Shown: positions 25,005-33,724 of the stretch, one piece after another | Position numbering within the stretch: position 1 is the first letter of the stretch | Layout of the letters: the number at the start of each line of letters is the position of its first letter | Assembly (NCBI RefSeq): GCF_010668395.1 | Contig: NZ_WUEY01000015.1 | Coordinates: 100,174 to 164,173, forward strand | Direction of reading: 5' to 3' | DNA length: 64,000 nt | Source: Martinezella lusitana | Lineage (GTDB): Bacteria > Pseudomonadota > Alphaproteobacteria > Rhizobiales > Rhizobiaceae | The notes under the pieces: generated by a model | Database searches by the model: none | Seen by the model: only the letters and a program-made list of their open reading frames with translations | What the model was told of the DNA's origin: nothing | Program-made: the position numbers and the translations under genes

Positions 25005-26252
25005 ATGGAAACCGGCGCGCAGGATGGCATCGTCGTGGCGCCGTCACCGCCTGGTGACGGGCGCCTTGCCGACAATATCGTGCTGTTCGGCCGGGCGCTG
25101 CGCAAGGCGGGTCTCAAGATCGGTCCCGGAGCGATCGCCGACGCCATCGAGGCGGTCGAGGCCATAGGGATCGGTTCCCGCGAGGAGTTCCATGCCGCCT
25201 TGTGTTCGGCCTTCGTCAAGCGGCATGAAGATCTTGCCGTGTTCGACGAGGCGTTCCGGCTGTTCTGGCGCTCGCGCGATCTCGTTGCCAAGATGATCGC
25301 GATGATGTCGCCGGTCGCACCCGATCACAGGGAGAAGGAAAAGCCGAAGCCGGGAGAGAGCCGGGCAAGCGATGCCTTGCTCAACGACCGCGGCGACCGG
25401 CGTCCCCCGCGGGAAACGCCCGATATCGAGATCGATGCGCGCTTCACGAGTTCCGGCAGCGAGCTGCTGCGTCATCTGGATTTCGCGCAGATGTCGGCAG
25501 CGGAAATCGCCTACGCCAGGAAGGAGCTCGAAAAGCTGCAATTGCCGCTCGACCGCGTGCGCACCCGCCGCTTTACGCCATCCCTGATGCCGGCCAAGGT
25601 CGATCCGCGTGCGACGATGCGCTCGGCGCTGCGAACGGGAGGAGCGCTGATCCTGCCGCGTTTTCGGCGGCCGAAAGAAATACAGCCGCCGCTGGTCGTG
25701 CTTGCCGATATTTCAGGCTCCATGAGCCAATATACGCGCATCTTCCTGCATTTCCTGCATGTGCTGACCGAGCGGCGCCGGCGGGTTCATACGTTTCTGT
25801 TCGGAACGCGCCTGACCAACGTGACGCGGGCGATGCGGCACAAGGATCCCGATCAGGCACTGGACGAATGTGCGGCGGCGGTGCGCGACTGGTCGGGCGG
25901 GACGCGGATCGGCGAGACGCTGAAGGAATTCAACCTCATATGGGCACGCCGCGTGCTGGGGCAGGGCGCGATCGTGCTGCTGATTACCGACGGGCTGGAG
26001 CGCGAAGGCGTGGAACTGCTTGCGCAGGAGATGGATCGGTTGCATCGTTCCTGCCGGCGGCTCATCTGGCTCAATCCGCTGTTGCGTTTCGACGGCTTCG
26101 AGGCGCGTGCCCGCGGTGTAAAAGCCATGCTGCCGCATGTTGACGAATTCCGTCCGGTTCACAATCTATTATCTCTGGCCGATCTCGTATCGGCCCTCAC
26201 CGCCGGCCGCGCGGATGCCTATGATCCGCGACGGTTTCTCGGCAAGAAATGA
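25005..26252 (+). CDS. VWA-domain protein, CoxE-like
   Basis: The 415-residue protein carries a CoxE-type von Willebrand factor A domain in its C-terminal half. The metal-ion-dependent adhesion motif reads DISGSMSQYTR (about residues 235-245), and the later LLITDGLERE supports the fold. The N-terminal half contains VLFGRALRKAGLKIGPG, typical of CoxE/DUF58-type partners of MoxR ATPases. It probably acts as the substrate adaptor for the ATPase encoded just upstream, with which it must be co-transcribed. A polar, charged linker (about residues 100-145) separates the halves. Confidence 0.84.
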   Translation: METGAQDGIVVAPSPPGDGRLADNIVLFGRALRKAGLKIGPGAIADAIEAVEAIGIGSREEFHAALCSAFVKRHEDLAVFDEAFRLFWRSRDLVAKMIAMMSPVAPDHREKEKPKPGESRASDALLNDRGDRRPPRETPDIEIDARFTSSGSELLRHLDFAQMSAAEIAYARKELEKLQLPLDRVRTRRFTPSLMPAKVDPRATMRSALRTGGALILPRFRRPKEIQPPLVVLADISGSMSQYTRIFLHFLHVLTERRRRVHTFLFGTRLTNVTRAMRHKDPDQALDECAAAVRDWSGGTRIGETLKEFNLIWARRVLGQGAIVLLITDGLEREGVELLAQEMDRLHRSCRRLIWLNPLLRFDGFEARARGVKAMLPHVDEFRPVHNLLSLADLVSALTAGRADAYDPRRFLGKK

Positions 26253-26259
26253 GGCTCCG

Positions 26260-26589
26260 ATGTCAGATATTTCCGAAAGTCTGGATCCGCTCGTGATCGC
26301 GGAGGAATGGGTGTCGGCAGGCCGCAATGTGGCCATGGCGACCGTCGTCGATACCTGGGGGTCGGCTCCGCGCCCTGCCGGCAGCCATCTCGTGATCGAC
26401 GGCGAGGGCAATTTCCATGGTTCCGTTTCCGGCGGCTGCGTGGAGGGTGCTGTGATTACCGAGGCGCTCGATGTCATCGAAACCGGCAAGCCGCGTATGC
26501 TGGAATTCGGCGTTGCCGACGAGACGGCCTGGCGGGTCGGCCTGTCATGCGGCGGCCGGATCCGCGTCTATGTCGAAAGGCTCGTCTGA
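26260..26589 (+). CDS. XdhC/CoxI family protein, N-terminal-domain-only protein
   Basis: The 109-residue protein equals the N-terminal XdhC_CoxI domain: AMATVVDTWGSAPRPAG, then the conserved SVSGGCVEGAV near residue 54 and CGGRIRVYVE near 97. XdhC proteins bind the molybdenum cofactor, insert the terminal sulfido ligand with a cysteine desulfurase and hand it to molybdenum hydroxylases. Here the two XdhC domains are in separate genes: its TGA overlaps the ATG of the next gene, which encodes the Rossmann domain. The pair probably acts as one split XdhC. Its start follows the VWA gene by seven bases. Confidence 0.87.
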   Translation: MSDISESLDPLVIAEEWVSAGRNVAMATVVDTWGSAPRPAGSHLVIDGEGNFHGSVSGGCVEGAVITEALDVIETGKPRMLEFGVADETAWRVGLSCGGRIRVYVERLV

Positions 26590-27296
26590 TGGACCGTCCA
26601 ATACTGGCGCGGCTGAACGAGATGCGGCGCAGGCGGCAGGCGGCTATCCTTGTATCCGACCTCTCCGGGGGACCGGATCGGCTTATCGTCGAAGGCGATG
26701 TCCTTGAAGGCCCACTGGCCGAAGCGGTTTCGTCCGCATTCCGTTCGGGCCGGTCCTCAGCGGTTGAAATCGATGGGCAGAGCCTGTTCCTGAACGTGCA
26801 TTTGCCGCCGCCGCGCATCGTCGTCATCGGCGCCGTGCATATCAGCCAGGTTCTGGCGCGCATGGCGGCACTTGCGGACTTCGACGTCACCATCATCGAT
26901 CCGCGTACCGCCTTCGCGACGCCGGAACGTTTCGAGGGCATCGACCTGATTGCCGACTGGCCTGTGGACGCGCTGAAGGAGCGGCCGCTCGACAGCTATA
27001 TGGCGCTGGTAGCCGTGACCCACGATCCGAAGATCGATGACGAGCCGATCATTCAGGCGTTGAGGACGGACTGTTTCTATGTCGGCGCGCTCGGCAGCCG
27101 CAAGACGCATGCCGGCCGTATGGAACGCCTGAAACGGGCGGGTCTGACAGAGGCGGAGCTTGCCCGCATCCACGCGCCGATCGGGCTTCCCATCGGTGCC
27201 GCAAGTCCGGCCGAGATCGCGGTCGCCATCCTGGCGGAGATCATCGGTTCTCTTCGCGGGCGTGACGTGTCGTCGCCCAAAGGTGGGATGCCATGA
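26589..27296 (+). CDS. XdhC family protein, Rossmann-domain protein
   Basis: The 235-residue protein is the C-terminal half of XdhC: an initial linker that binds the partner (ILARLNEMRRRRQAAI), then a Rossmann fold beginning PRIVVIGAVHISQVLARM (about residues 76-93) and IIDPRTAFATPERF. The final conserved block FYVGALGSRKTHAGRMERL is characteristic. It supports molybdenum cofactor maturation of a xanthine-dehydrogenase or CO-dehydrogenase-type enzyme. Starts and stops of this gene overlap both neighbours by 1 to 4 bases, so all three are translationally coupled. Confidence 0.87.
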   Translation: MDRPILARLNEMRRRRQAAILVSDLSGGPDRLIVEGDVLEGPLAEAVSSAFRSGRSSAVEIDGQSLFLNVHLPPPRIVVIGAVHISQVLARMAALADFDVTIIDPRTAFATPERFEGIDLIADWPVDALKERPLDSYMALVAVTHDPKIDDEPIIQALRTDCFYVGALGSRKTHAGRMERLKRAGLTEAELARIHAPIGLPIGAASPAEIAVAILAEIIGSLRGRDVSSPKGGMP

Positions 27297-28927
27297 TTTT
27301 CGGGGAGTTTTCGACAGTGGAGGCGGAGGGTGCGATTCTCGCGCATTCCGTACGGCTGGCCGATGGCGGCTTTTCCAAGGGACACAGGCTCGTCCACGAC
27401 GACATCGACCGCCTGACGGCAGCCGGGGTCGAGCACGTCATTGCCGCGCGCATCGAGCCGGGCGATCTCATGGAAGACGAGGCGGCCGAACGGCTGGCGC
27501 GAGCGATGGCGCCGGACCATATCACCTTTTCGGAGGCGGCAACGGGACGGGTGAACATCCACAGCGCCGTCGATGGCCTGTTCGTTGCAAACCGTGCGGC
27601 CGTCGATCGGATCAACAATGTCGATCCGGCGATTACCCTTGCCTGTCTTGCCGATCACGTTCCGGTACGGTCGGGCGATATGATCGCGACTTTCAAGATC
27701 ATTCCGCTCGCTGTTTCCGGTTCGAAGGTGGCGGCAGGCGTTGAAATTCTGCGGCAGACGCCGGTTTTCGAGGTCAAACCCTTCCAACCTCACGCCATTT
27801 CGCTCATTGCCACCGAGCTGCCATCGTTGAAACCGGCAGTTATGGACAAGACGGCACGCATTCTGTCGCAACGGCTGCAGCCTTCGGGCAGTGTCCTGCA
27901 GCGGGAAGAGCGCGTTGCGCACCGGGCGAGCGCTGTTGCCGACGCGATCTGTCGCGCCATGGCGGCACCGGATCGGCTGCCGAAGCTGGTGATCGTCTTC
28001 GGCGCATCGGCGGTCATCGATGCCGGCGACGTCATTCCGGAGGCTATACGGCTGGGTGGCGGCGACGTCATTCACGTCGGCATGCCCGTCGATCCGGGCA
28101 ATCTTCTCGTGCTTGGCAGGGTGAACGACGTCTATGTCGTCGGGGCGCCGGGATGCGCGCGCAGCCCGAAGGAAAACGGATTCGATTGGGTGCTGGACAG
28201 AATATTAGCCGGAGAACGACCTGCGCCGCAGGATATTAGCGGCATGGGCGTGGGAGGGTTGCTCATGGAAATACAGTCACGCCCGCGGCCGCGCGACATC
28301 GCTACGAAGCCGGCGTCACAAATATCGGTAGCCGTCGTCTTGCTGGCCGCCGGCAAGGCCAGCCGCATGGGCGAGGGTGGTTCACACAAGCTTCTGGCGG
28401 AATTCGACGGCGTGCCGCTGGTTCGCCGATCGGCGTTGATTGCCATTGAAAGCGGTGCGTCCGATATCGTCGCAGTCACCGGGCACCGCCGCGACGATAT
28501 CGAAGATGCGTTGCGTGGTCTTGCGCTCGAGCGGGTCTTCAATCCGGATTATGCCTCGGGCATGGCGAGTTCACTAGTTGCGGGCGTCGGCACGCAGGCG
28601 GCACAAAAAGCCGATGGCGTTCTTGTCATGCTTGCCGATATGCCCGGCGTTACCGGCGATGATCTGAAAGCCCTAACGGCCTCCTTCCGCGAGGCGAACG
28701 GACAGGCGATCGTGCGGGCGGTCTCCGGCGGCAAACGCGGCAATCCCGTTATCCTGCCGAGATCCGTTCTGAATGCGGTGATGCGGCTGGAGGGCGATGT
28801 GGGCGCCCGGCATATCATCGAAACATCGGGGCTTCCGGTCATCGACGTCGAGCTCGGAGAGGCGGCGCATCTGGATGTCGACACGCCCGAGGCCGTCGTC
28901 GCGGCCGGCGGCGTCCTGAAAGGGTAG
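27293..28927 (+). CDS. Fusion of molybdopterin-binding domain and MobA-like NTP transferase
   Basis: The 544-residue protein joins an N-terminal MoeA/MogA-like molybdopterin-binding region (about residues 1-335) to a C-terminal nucleotidyltransferase (about 345-540). The latter opens with VVLLAAGKASRMGEGG and continues KLLAEFDGVPLVRR, DMPGVT and GNPVILPRS, as in MocA/MobA cytidylyl- or guanylyltransferases. It may attach CMP to the molybdenum cofactor, producing the MCD form used by molybdenum hydroxylases of the xanthine dehydrogenase family. Its start overlaps the XdhC gene stop (ATGA), which links it to that pathway. The exact nucleotide is an inference. Confidence 0.83.
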   Translation: MIFGEFSTVEAEGAILAHSVRLADGGFSKGHRLVHDDIDRLTAAGVEHVIAARIEPGDLMEDEAAERLARAMAPDHITFSEAATGRVNIHSAVDGLFVANRAAVDRINNVDPAITLACLADHVPVRSGDMIATFKIIPLAVSGSKVAAGVEILRQTPVFEVKPFQPHAISLIATELPSLKPAVMDKTARILSQRLQPSGSVLQREERVAHRASAVADAICRAMAAPDRLPKLVIVFGASAVIDAGDVIPEAIRLGGGDVIHVGMPVDPGNLLVLGRVNDVYVVGAPGCARSPKENGFDWVLDRILAGERPAPQDISGMGVGGLLMEIQSRPRPRDIATKPASQISVAVVLLAAGKASRMGEGGSHKLLAEFDGVPLVRRSALIAIESGASDIVAVTGHRRDDIEDALRGLALERVFNPDYASGMASSLVAGVGTQAAQKADGVLVMLADMPGVTGDDLKALTASFREANGQAIVRAVSGGKRGNPVILPRSVLNAVMRLEGDVGARHIIETSGLPVIDVELGEAAHLDVDTPEAVVAAGGVLKG

Positions 28928-28930
28928 GGA

Positions 28931-29251
28931 ATGGACAATATCGATATCGAGGAGATGTTCCGGTCTCTTGGGCCGGTCACCATCAAACGCATGTTCGGCG
29001 GCAAGGGCATCTACCATATGGGGCGGATCCTGGCGCTTGAGGTGGACGACGAGATTCTCCTGAAGGCGGACGATGCCAGCGCGTCCGAATTCGAGGCCGC
29101 CGGCGCGCGGCGCTGGGCTTATGAAGGCAAGAAGGGCAAGGCCATCAACATGCCCTATTGGTCGATACCCGACGATGCGTTCGACGATCCGGACGTAATG
29201 GCGCGCTGGGTGGGGCTTGCCTATGAGGCAGCGCTGCGCGCGGAAAAATAA
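28931..29251 (+). CDS. TfoX/Sxy N-terminal domain protein
   Basis: The 106-residue protein consists of the TfoX N-terminal domain alone: FRSLGPVTIKRMFGGKGIYH, then LKADDASASEFEAAGARRW and the MPYWSIPDDAFDD segment. Full TfoX/Sxy proteins regulate competence in gammaproteobacteria; short stand-alone domains in alphaproteobacteria have no established function. The gene starts three bases after the molybdopterin-binding fusion, so it is probably translated from the same message, but a role in molybdoenzyme maturation is not implied by its fold. Confidence 0.86.
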   Translation: MDNIDIEEMFRSLGPVTIKRMFGGKGIYHMGRILALEVDDEILLKADDASASEFEAAGARRWAYEGKKGKAINMPYWSIPDDAFDDPDVMARWVGLAYEAALRAEK

Positions 29252-29350
29252 CAAGATTCGCGCAAAAATGCCGAACTCGGTAGCCGCGCAGCCAACCGAG
29301 CCGGTAGCATTTACTGTGATTTGGCTGCGGAAGCGGTCACGCGGCGGAGA

Positions 29351-29983
29351 CTACGCCCAGCGTTCACAAAAGGCCTCTATGTCGCTTGATTGAAAGTCCG
29401 CAAGCCGTCCCATGATGGTTTCGAACGGCCAATCCCACCAGGCGATAGAGGCAAGCTTCTCCGCGATGGTTCGTGTAAACCGCTCGCGAATGAATTTGGC
29501 GGGAACGCCGCCGACGACGGTATATGGCTCGACGTCTTTGGTGACCACCGCTCCCGCCGCGAGAACGGCACCGTCTCCCACGGTGACACCCGGCAGCACA
29601 ATGACGCCGTGGCCGATCCAAACATCGTTGCCAATGATGGCGCGATCCTGCTTGCGCTGATCAAAAAAGGAAACGTCGCGTACGGCTTCTGCAGAGTAAT
29701 ATTCCGGGCAATAGGTAAAGCGGTGCATGGACGGGCGGTCCATCGGGTGATTGGGAGCCCCGATCCTCACCTCTGCTGCAATGGCGCAGAACTTTCCAAT
29801 CGTTGCATCGCCGACGATGCAGCGAGGCCCCAGGTAGGAATAGTCCCCGAGTTCAACCGTGTGCAGAGATGTGTCCGCCAGGATCTCGCAACATTTGCCG
29901 ATGTGCGAATCTCTTATGCTCGCCGTTTGATGGATTACGGTTTCGGCGATCTTGGGGCGGGTGGGTTGTGCGGTCGAGTGCAT
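29351..29983 (-). CDS. Hexapeptide-repeat acetyltransferase, phosphonate-locus type
   Basis: The 210-residue cytoplasmic enzyme is a left-handed beta-helix acyltransferase. Repeats of the hexapeptide pattern run through about residues 45-165, with catalytic-type histidine in GNDVWIGHGVIVLPG and the coenzyme A-binding VGGVPAKFIRERF end. The segments YSYLGPRCIVGDATIGKFCAIAAEVRIG and NHPMDRPSMHRFTYC resemble the 'phosphonate metabolism, transferase hexapeptide repeat' family near phn clusters, and secondarily the Vat/CatB xenobiotic acetyltransferases. No phn gene is in the window. Substrate is therefore unknown. It converges on the TfoX gene, and its own upstream region is shared with no obvious partner. 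Confidence 0.78.
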   Translation of the reverse strand: MHSTAQPTRPKIAETVIHQTASIRDSHIGKCCEILADTSLHTVELGDYSYLGPRCIVGDATIGKFCAIAAEVRIGAPNHPMDRPSMHRFTYCPEYYSAEAVRDVSFFDQRKQDRAIIGNDVWIGHGVIVLPGVTVGDGAVLAAGAVVTKDVEPYTVVGGVPAKFIRERFTRTIAEKLASIAWWDWPFETIMGRLADFQSSDIEAFCERWA

Positions 29984-30089
29984 TGATGGCCTCCGGATTT
30001 CCGCCTGCCTAACCGGAGACGATGAAGGACATGTGACGCAGATCGTGCAGGTGCATCGCGCATCTGAAAGATGGCGGCAAGCCCGGGCG

Positions 30090-30512
30090 TCAGCGGAAGT
30101 CTTCCTCGCTCAGATGCGCGATGGTTGCCTTGGCGAATTCAGAAAGCTGGGGCGGCAGCTCGTCACGGCCGAACCAGCCGAAATCGGAGAGCTTGTCGGG
30201 CTCCATCAGGCGAGGCTCGCCCGAAAAATTCCTGCAGACGTAGATAAGAGAGATCCAGTGCTGGCGGTCGGCATCTACGATGACCTCCTCGGTGCAGAGG
30301 TAATCGATCCTGCCAATGGAAAGACCGCTTTCCTCTTCCGCCTCGCGGATAGCGGCCTTGGCGGCAGGCTCCATATGATCGACCTTGCCGCCGACGATGC
30401 TCCAGAAGCCGGCTTCCGGCGCCTTGAGGCGCCGATAGAGCAACAGCTTGCCGTCCCGCACTATTGCGAGACCAGTTCCCAATCCCGGGAAATCGATGCC
30501 AGGCTTGCCCAT
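30090..30512 (-). CDS. NUDIX hydrolase
   Basis: This 140-residue enzyme has a complete Nudix box, G-x5-E-x7-REUxEExGU, spanning about residues 41-63 (GGKVDHMEPAAK then AAIREAEEESGL). Nudix enzymes hydrolyse nucleoside diphosphates linked to other groups, for example damaged nucleotides or sugar nucleotides. The short early segment VRDGKLLLYRRLKAPEAGFW looks like the MutT/dGTPase-like branch, but substrate prediction is unreliable. The gene lies 67 bases downstream of the RhlE-type helicase on the same strand. Confidence 0.85.
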   Translation of the reverse strand: MGKPGIDFPGLGTGLAIVRDGKLLLYRRLKAPEAGFWSIVGGKVDHMEPAAKAAIREAEEESGLSIGRIDYLCTEEVIVDADRQHWISLIYVCRNFSGEPRLMEPDKLSDFGWFGRDELPPQLSEFAKATIAHLSEEDFR

Positions 30513-30578
30513 GCCATGATTCCGAATTTTGCCGCGACTTCCGGCGCAGGGGTTCGGATCGGCGGCAGGTGCGGTTTA

Positions 30579-32096
30579 TCAGCCCTTGGCGTTCGCCACG
30601 ATGAGCATGAAAGCGGGGATGTCGTCACCGAAACCAACCGGCGTCGGACCGTCATCCTGATCGCGATAACGGTTGCGACGCTCGCGATGATCGTCGTTGG
30701 CAGCTGGGAAGGGCCGATGGTTGTTGCGAGAACCGTTATGGGACTTGTTGTTGTTCTCAGACTTGCGCTCGTTCTTCACGCTTTCGGCCTTTGCTGGTGC
30801 TGCTTCGATCGCCACGACGCCATTATCCTCGACGTCGATATCAGTTTTATGACTCGGGGCGCTGCGGCCTCCGCGGCTGCGATCGCGATCGCGGCCCTTG
30901 CTCTTGGGATCACGGCGGCGGGAGGAGCGATTGTCGTCTCCGCTTTCGTCCGCCGGCGGCAATGCCGACAGGTCGCCGTTCAGCCACTGGACGTCCTCGC
31001 CGATCAACTTCTCGATCGCGTCTACATGCTTGGTATCGCGCTTCGTGACGATCGTGAAGGCGGCGCCGGAGCGACCGGCGCGACCGGTGCGGCCAATGCG
31101 ATGGACGTAATCTTCCGAATGGATCGGAACATCGAAATTGAAGACGTGGCCGACATCGGGAAGATCGAGACCGCGTGCCGCGACGTCGGATGCGACGAGA
31201 AGCTGGATCTGGCCGTCACGGAAGTTCTGCAGCATGGTCGTGCGCGAGCGCTGATCCATGTCGCCGTGCAATGCGCCGACCGAGAAGCCGTGGCGCTCGA
31301 GCGAACGGAAGAGATCAGCCACATCCTTCTTGCGATTGCAGAAGATGATCGCGTTCTTGAGATCCGTCTGGGCGCGGATGAGATCGCGCAACGTGGCGCG
31401 CTTCTCGTAATCCTTGCCATGCGAGGCAACGAAGCGCTGCGTCACGGTCTTGGCCGTCGATGCGGGCTTGGCGACTTCGATGCGCTCCGGATTTTGCAGG
31501 AACCGGTCGGCCAGCTTCTGGATTTCAGCCGGCATCGTCGCCGAGAAGAACAGCGTCTGGCGCGTGAAGGGAATGAGCTTGGCGATGCGCTCGATATCCG
31601 GGATGAAGCCCATATCGAGCATGCGGTCCGCCTCGTCGATGACCAAGATCTCGACGCCGCTCATCAGAAGCTTGCCGCGTTCGAAATGGTCCAACAGGCG
31701 TCCAGGCGTGCAGATCAGCACATCGGCGCCACGCTCAAGCTTGCGATCCTGCTCTTCGAAGGAAACGCCGCCGATCAGCAAGGCGATGTTCAGGCGATGA
31801 TTCTTGCCATACTTCTCGAAGTTTTCGGCGACCTGCGCCGCCAGTTCGCGCGTCGGCTCCAGGATCAGCGTGCGCGGCATGCGCGCTCGTGCGCGGCCTT
31901 TTTCAAGCAGCGTCAGCATCGGCAGCACGAAGGAGGCGGTCTTGCCGGTTCCGGTCTGGGCGATGCCGCAGATGTCGCGGCGCTGAAGCGCAAACGGGAT
32001 GGCACCGGCCTGGATCGGAGTCGGTGTGGTGTAACCCGCGTCAGTAACCGCGGAAAGGACTTTTTGGCTCAGGCCAAGGTCAGCAAATGTTGTCAA
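30579..32096 (-). CDS. rhlE: DEAD-box ATP-dependent RNA helicase, RhlE type
   Basis: This 505-residue helicase has all conserved motifs: the Q motif (FADLGLSQKVLSAV...PTPIQ), motif I AQTGTGKT (about residues 43-50), PTRELA, TPGR, DEAD, SAT, and the C-terminal ARGLDLPDV and HRIGRTGRAGRSG. The last 120 residues are a low-complexity tail rich in Arg, Asp, Ser and Asn, as often seen in RhlE proteins that act in ribosome assembly, RNA decay or cold adaptation. Translation appears to start at a TTG (32096) just before the Q motif; the ribosome-binding site is weak. NUDIX follows downstream. Confidence 0.9.
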   Translation of the reverse strand: MTTFADLGLSQKVLSAVTDAGYTTPTPIQAGAIPFALQRRDICGIAQTGTGKTASFVLPMLTLLEKGRARARMPRTLILEPTRELAAQVAENFEKYGKNHRLNIALLIGGVSFEEQDRKLERGADVLICTPGRLLDHFERGKLLMSGVEILVIDEADRMLDMGFIPDIERIAKLIPFTRQTLFFSATMPAEIQKLADRFLQNPERIEVAKPASTAKTVTQRFVASHGKDYEKRATLRDLIRAQTDLKNAIIFCNRKKDVADLFRSLERHGFSVGALHGDMDQRSRTTMLQNFRDGQIQLLVASDVAARGLDLPDVGHVFNFDVPIHSEDYVHRIGRTGRAGRSGAAFTIVTKRDTKHVDAIEKLIGEDVQWLNGDLSALPPADESGDDNRSSRRRDPKSKGRDRDRSRGGRSAPSHKTDIDVEDNGVVAIEAAPAKAESVKNERKSENNNKSHNGSRNNHRPFPAANDDHRERRNRYRDQDDGPTPVGFGDDIPAFMLIVANAKG

Positions 32097-32293
32097 AGGG
32101 AAATCTAGTTCCGTCTTGGTTCAGTCGAACACCATGAGTCGACATGCAGGAGCGTGCCGTAATGCTGGGCGACATAGAACCAAATACCCGGGAAGTCAAG
32201 GAAAGCAGGCGCTTCAACCGACCTGAAGTTCATTCATGACACAATTTTCGGATTAGTGCCAACTTTGTTGCGCGTTTGTCACAATTCCGGCAG

Positions 32294-33610
32294 CTAAATT
32301 GCGCCCAATCCGCTGATGTAACTTGCGAGTTTCGTGCCGGCATTGATGAAATACATCGGATCGACGGGATGCCCATTCTCGCGTACTTCATAGTGCAGAT
32401 GGGTCCCGGTCGAGCGCCCGGTGCTGCCGGCAAGACCCACGACATCGCCTGCGCCGACCTTGTCGCCGATCTTGACGAGCACCTGTTCCATATGGCCATA
32501 GCGCGTCGAGATGCCATCGCCGTGGTCGATCTCCACCATGTTGCCGTAGCCGCCGGTCCAGCCGGCTGCCGTTATCCTGCCGGGCGCCGTGGCCTTGACC
32601 TTCTCGCCGGGACTGAAATGAAAATCCGTACCCGTGTGGAGAGCCAGGGTGCCGAAGAACGGGTCCTTGCGGTTGCCGAAGGGGCTGGTGATGAGCTTGC
32701 CCGCAGCCGGATTGCGGAACGGCAGGCTTTCGGCCGCTCCCCGCACCGTTTCCAGATGCGTCAACGCGGTATCGAGGTCTGCCATCGACTGCTCGAACTG
32801 ATCGACGTTTTCCGGCGGGACATAAGGACCGCCGACGCCGCCATCCGTGTCATCGCTTCCTGAGCTTGCGACATCATTCGGAACTTTGACGCCGACATTG
32901 TGCATGATCGTCTGGATCTCGTTCGCGGTTTCGGAGGCGTCCGCGGTGAGATTGCGGATTCTGGACAGCTGATCCTGTTCGATGTGCTTTAGCGACAGCG
33001 TCACCTTTGAGAAGACACGATCGGCGCGATCCGCGACGGTTTCCGGGGCGGGGACATAGGCGAGCGTGGAGTTGTCGGGCGTGGCGTCGGCCGGCTTGCC
33101 GCCGAGGAGAAGCTTTTCGATCGCCTTGGGCGAGGTCAGCTGAGCGTGCTCATTCTTGGGGGCGGCCGTATTTGCATCGGGATGCGCGCTCTTGTCGGTC
33201 AGGCCGGAATTCTCCGCCCTGTCGAGCAGGGTGCTGAGTTTGCCGTTCCGCGAGGTCAGTTGCTGTTGCTGCTCGATAAGCTTGTCGACCTTTTCTTCCA
33301 CCACCTGCTGATCGAGAAGCTGGCGGGACGTGACACGGTCGACCTGGGCGCGCAGCGCGGCGATGCGATCCTCATAGTCATATTGCATGCGCGCCTGGCG
33401 CGCCATCGTCGCGCCGATCAGATCGTCCCGCAACACGAGGTACGACGTCGCAAGGAGATAGCCGATCGAGAAGATACCGACCAGACAGACGGCAATGGCC
33501 GCCATCCATGGGCGCACGGTCATATGGCGCACCGTATCGCCGCTCGCGACGATAATGGTGTGATGCCGCTGTTGTTTGCCGAAAACCCGGTTCTGAGGCT
33601 TTGCTGTCAC
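32294..33610 (-). CDS. M23 family peptidase (LytM domain), membrane anchored
   Basis: This 438-residue envelope protein has an N-terminal membrane segment (about residues 34-58), a long charged region with coiled-coil character (about 70-150), then a C-terminal LytM/M23 zinc endopeptidase-like domain (about 335-430). Metal-binding motifs are LHTGTDF (HxxxD) and THLHYEV (HxH), so it is probably active against peptidoglycan cross-links. Start choice: the GTG at 33610 has GGGAG eight bases upstream and gives MTAKPQNRVFG; an ATG at 33661 is less likely. It may control cell division or cell-wall remodelling, as related rhizobial M23 proteins do. Confidence 0.87.
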   Translation of the reverse strand: MTAKPQNRVFGKQQRHHTIIVASGDTVRHMTVRPWMAAIAVCLVGIFSIGYLLATSYLVLRDDLIGATMARQARMQYDYEDRIAALRAQVDRVTSRQLLDQQVVEEKVDKLIEQQQQLTSRNGKLSTLLDRAENSGLTDKSAHPDANTAAPKNEHAQLTSPKAIEKLLLGGKPADATPDNSTLAYVPAPETVADRADRVFSKVTLSLKHIEQDQLSRIRNLTADASETANEIQTIMHNVGVKVPNDVASSGSDDTDGGVGGPYVPPENVDQFEQSMADLDTALTHLETVRGAAESLPFRNPAAGKLITSPFGNRKDPFFGTLALHTGTDFHFSPGEKVKATAPGRITAAGWTGGYGNMVEIDHGDGISTRYGHMEQVLVKIGDKVGAGDVVGLAGSTGRSTGTHLHYEVRENGHPVDPMYFINAGTKLASYISGLGAI

Positions 33611-33724
33611 CGAGAATCTCCCAATCGATGCCTTTTGGCATTGATTGGAAGTACACGGCATTATGGTTAACGAATGCTTTCGAAGTCATCGTTAGATACG
33701 GGAAAACCCTTTGATCTGAGTGGG

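Noticed and set aside
29952..32108. Plus-strand frame spanning the NUDIX and RhlE genes
   Set aside because: It crosses two well-supported opposite-strand genes and shows no family match.
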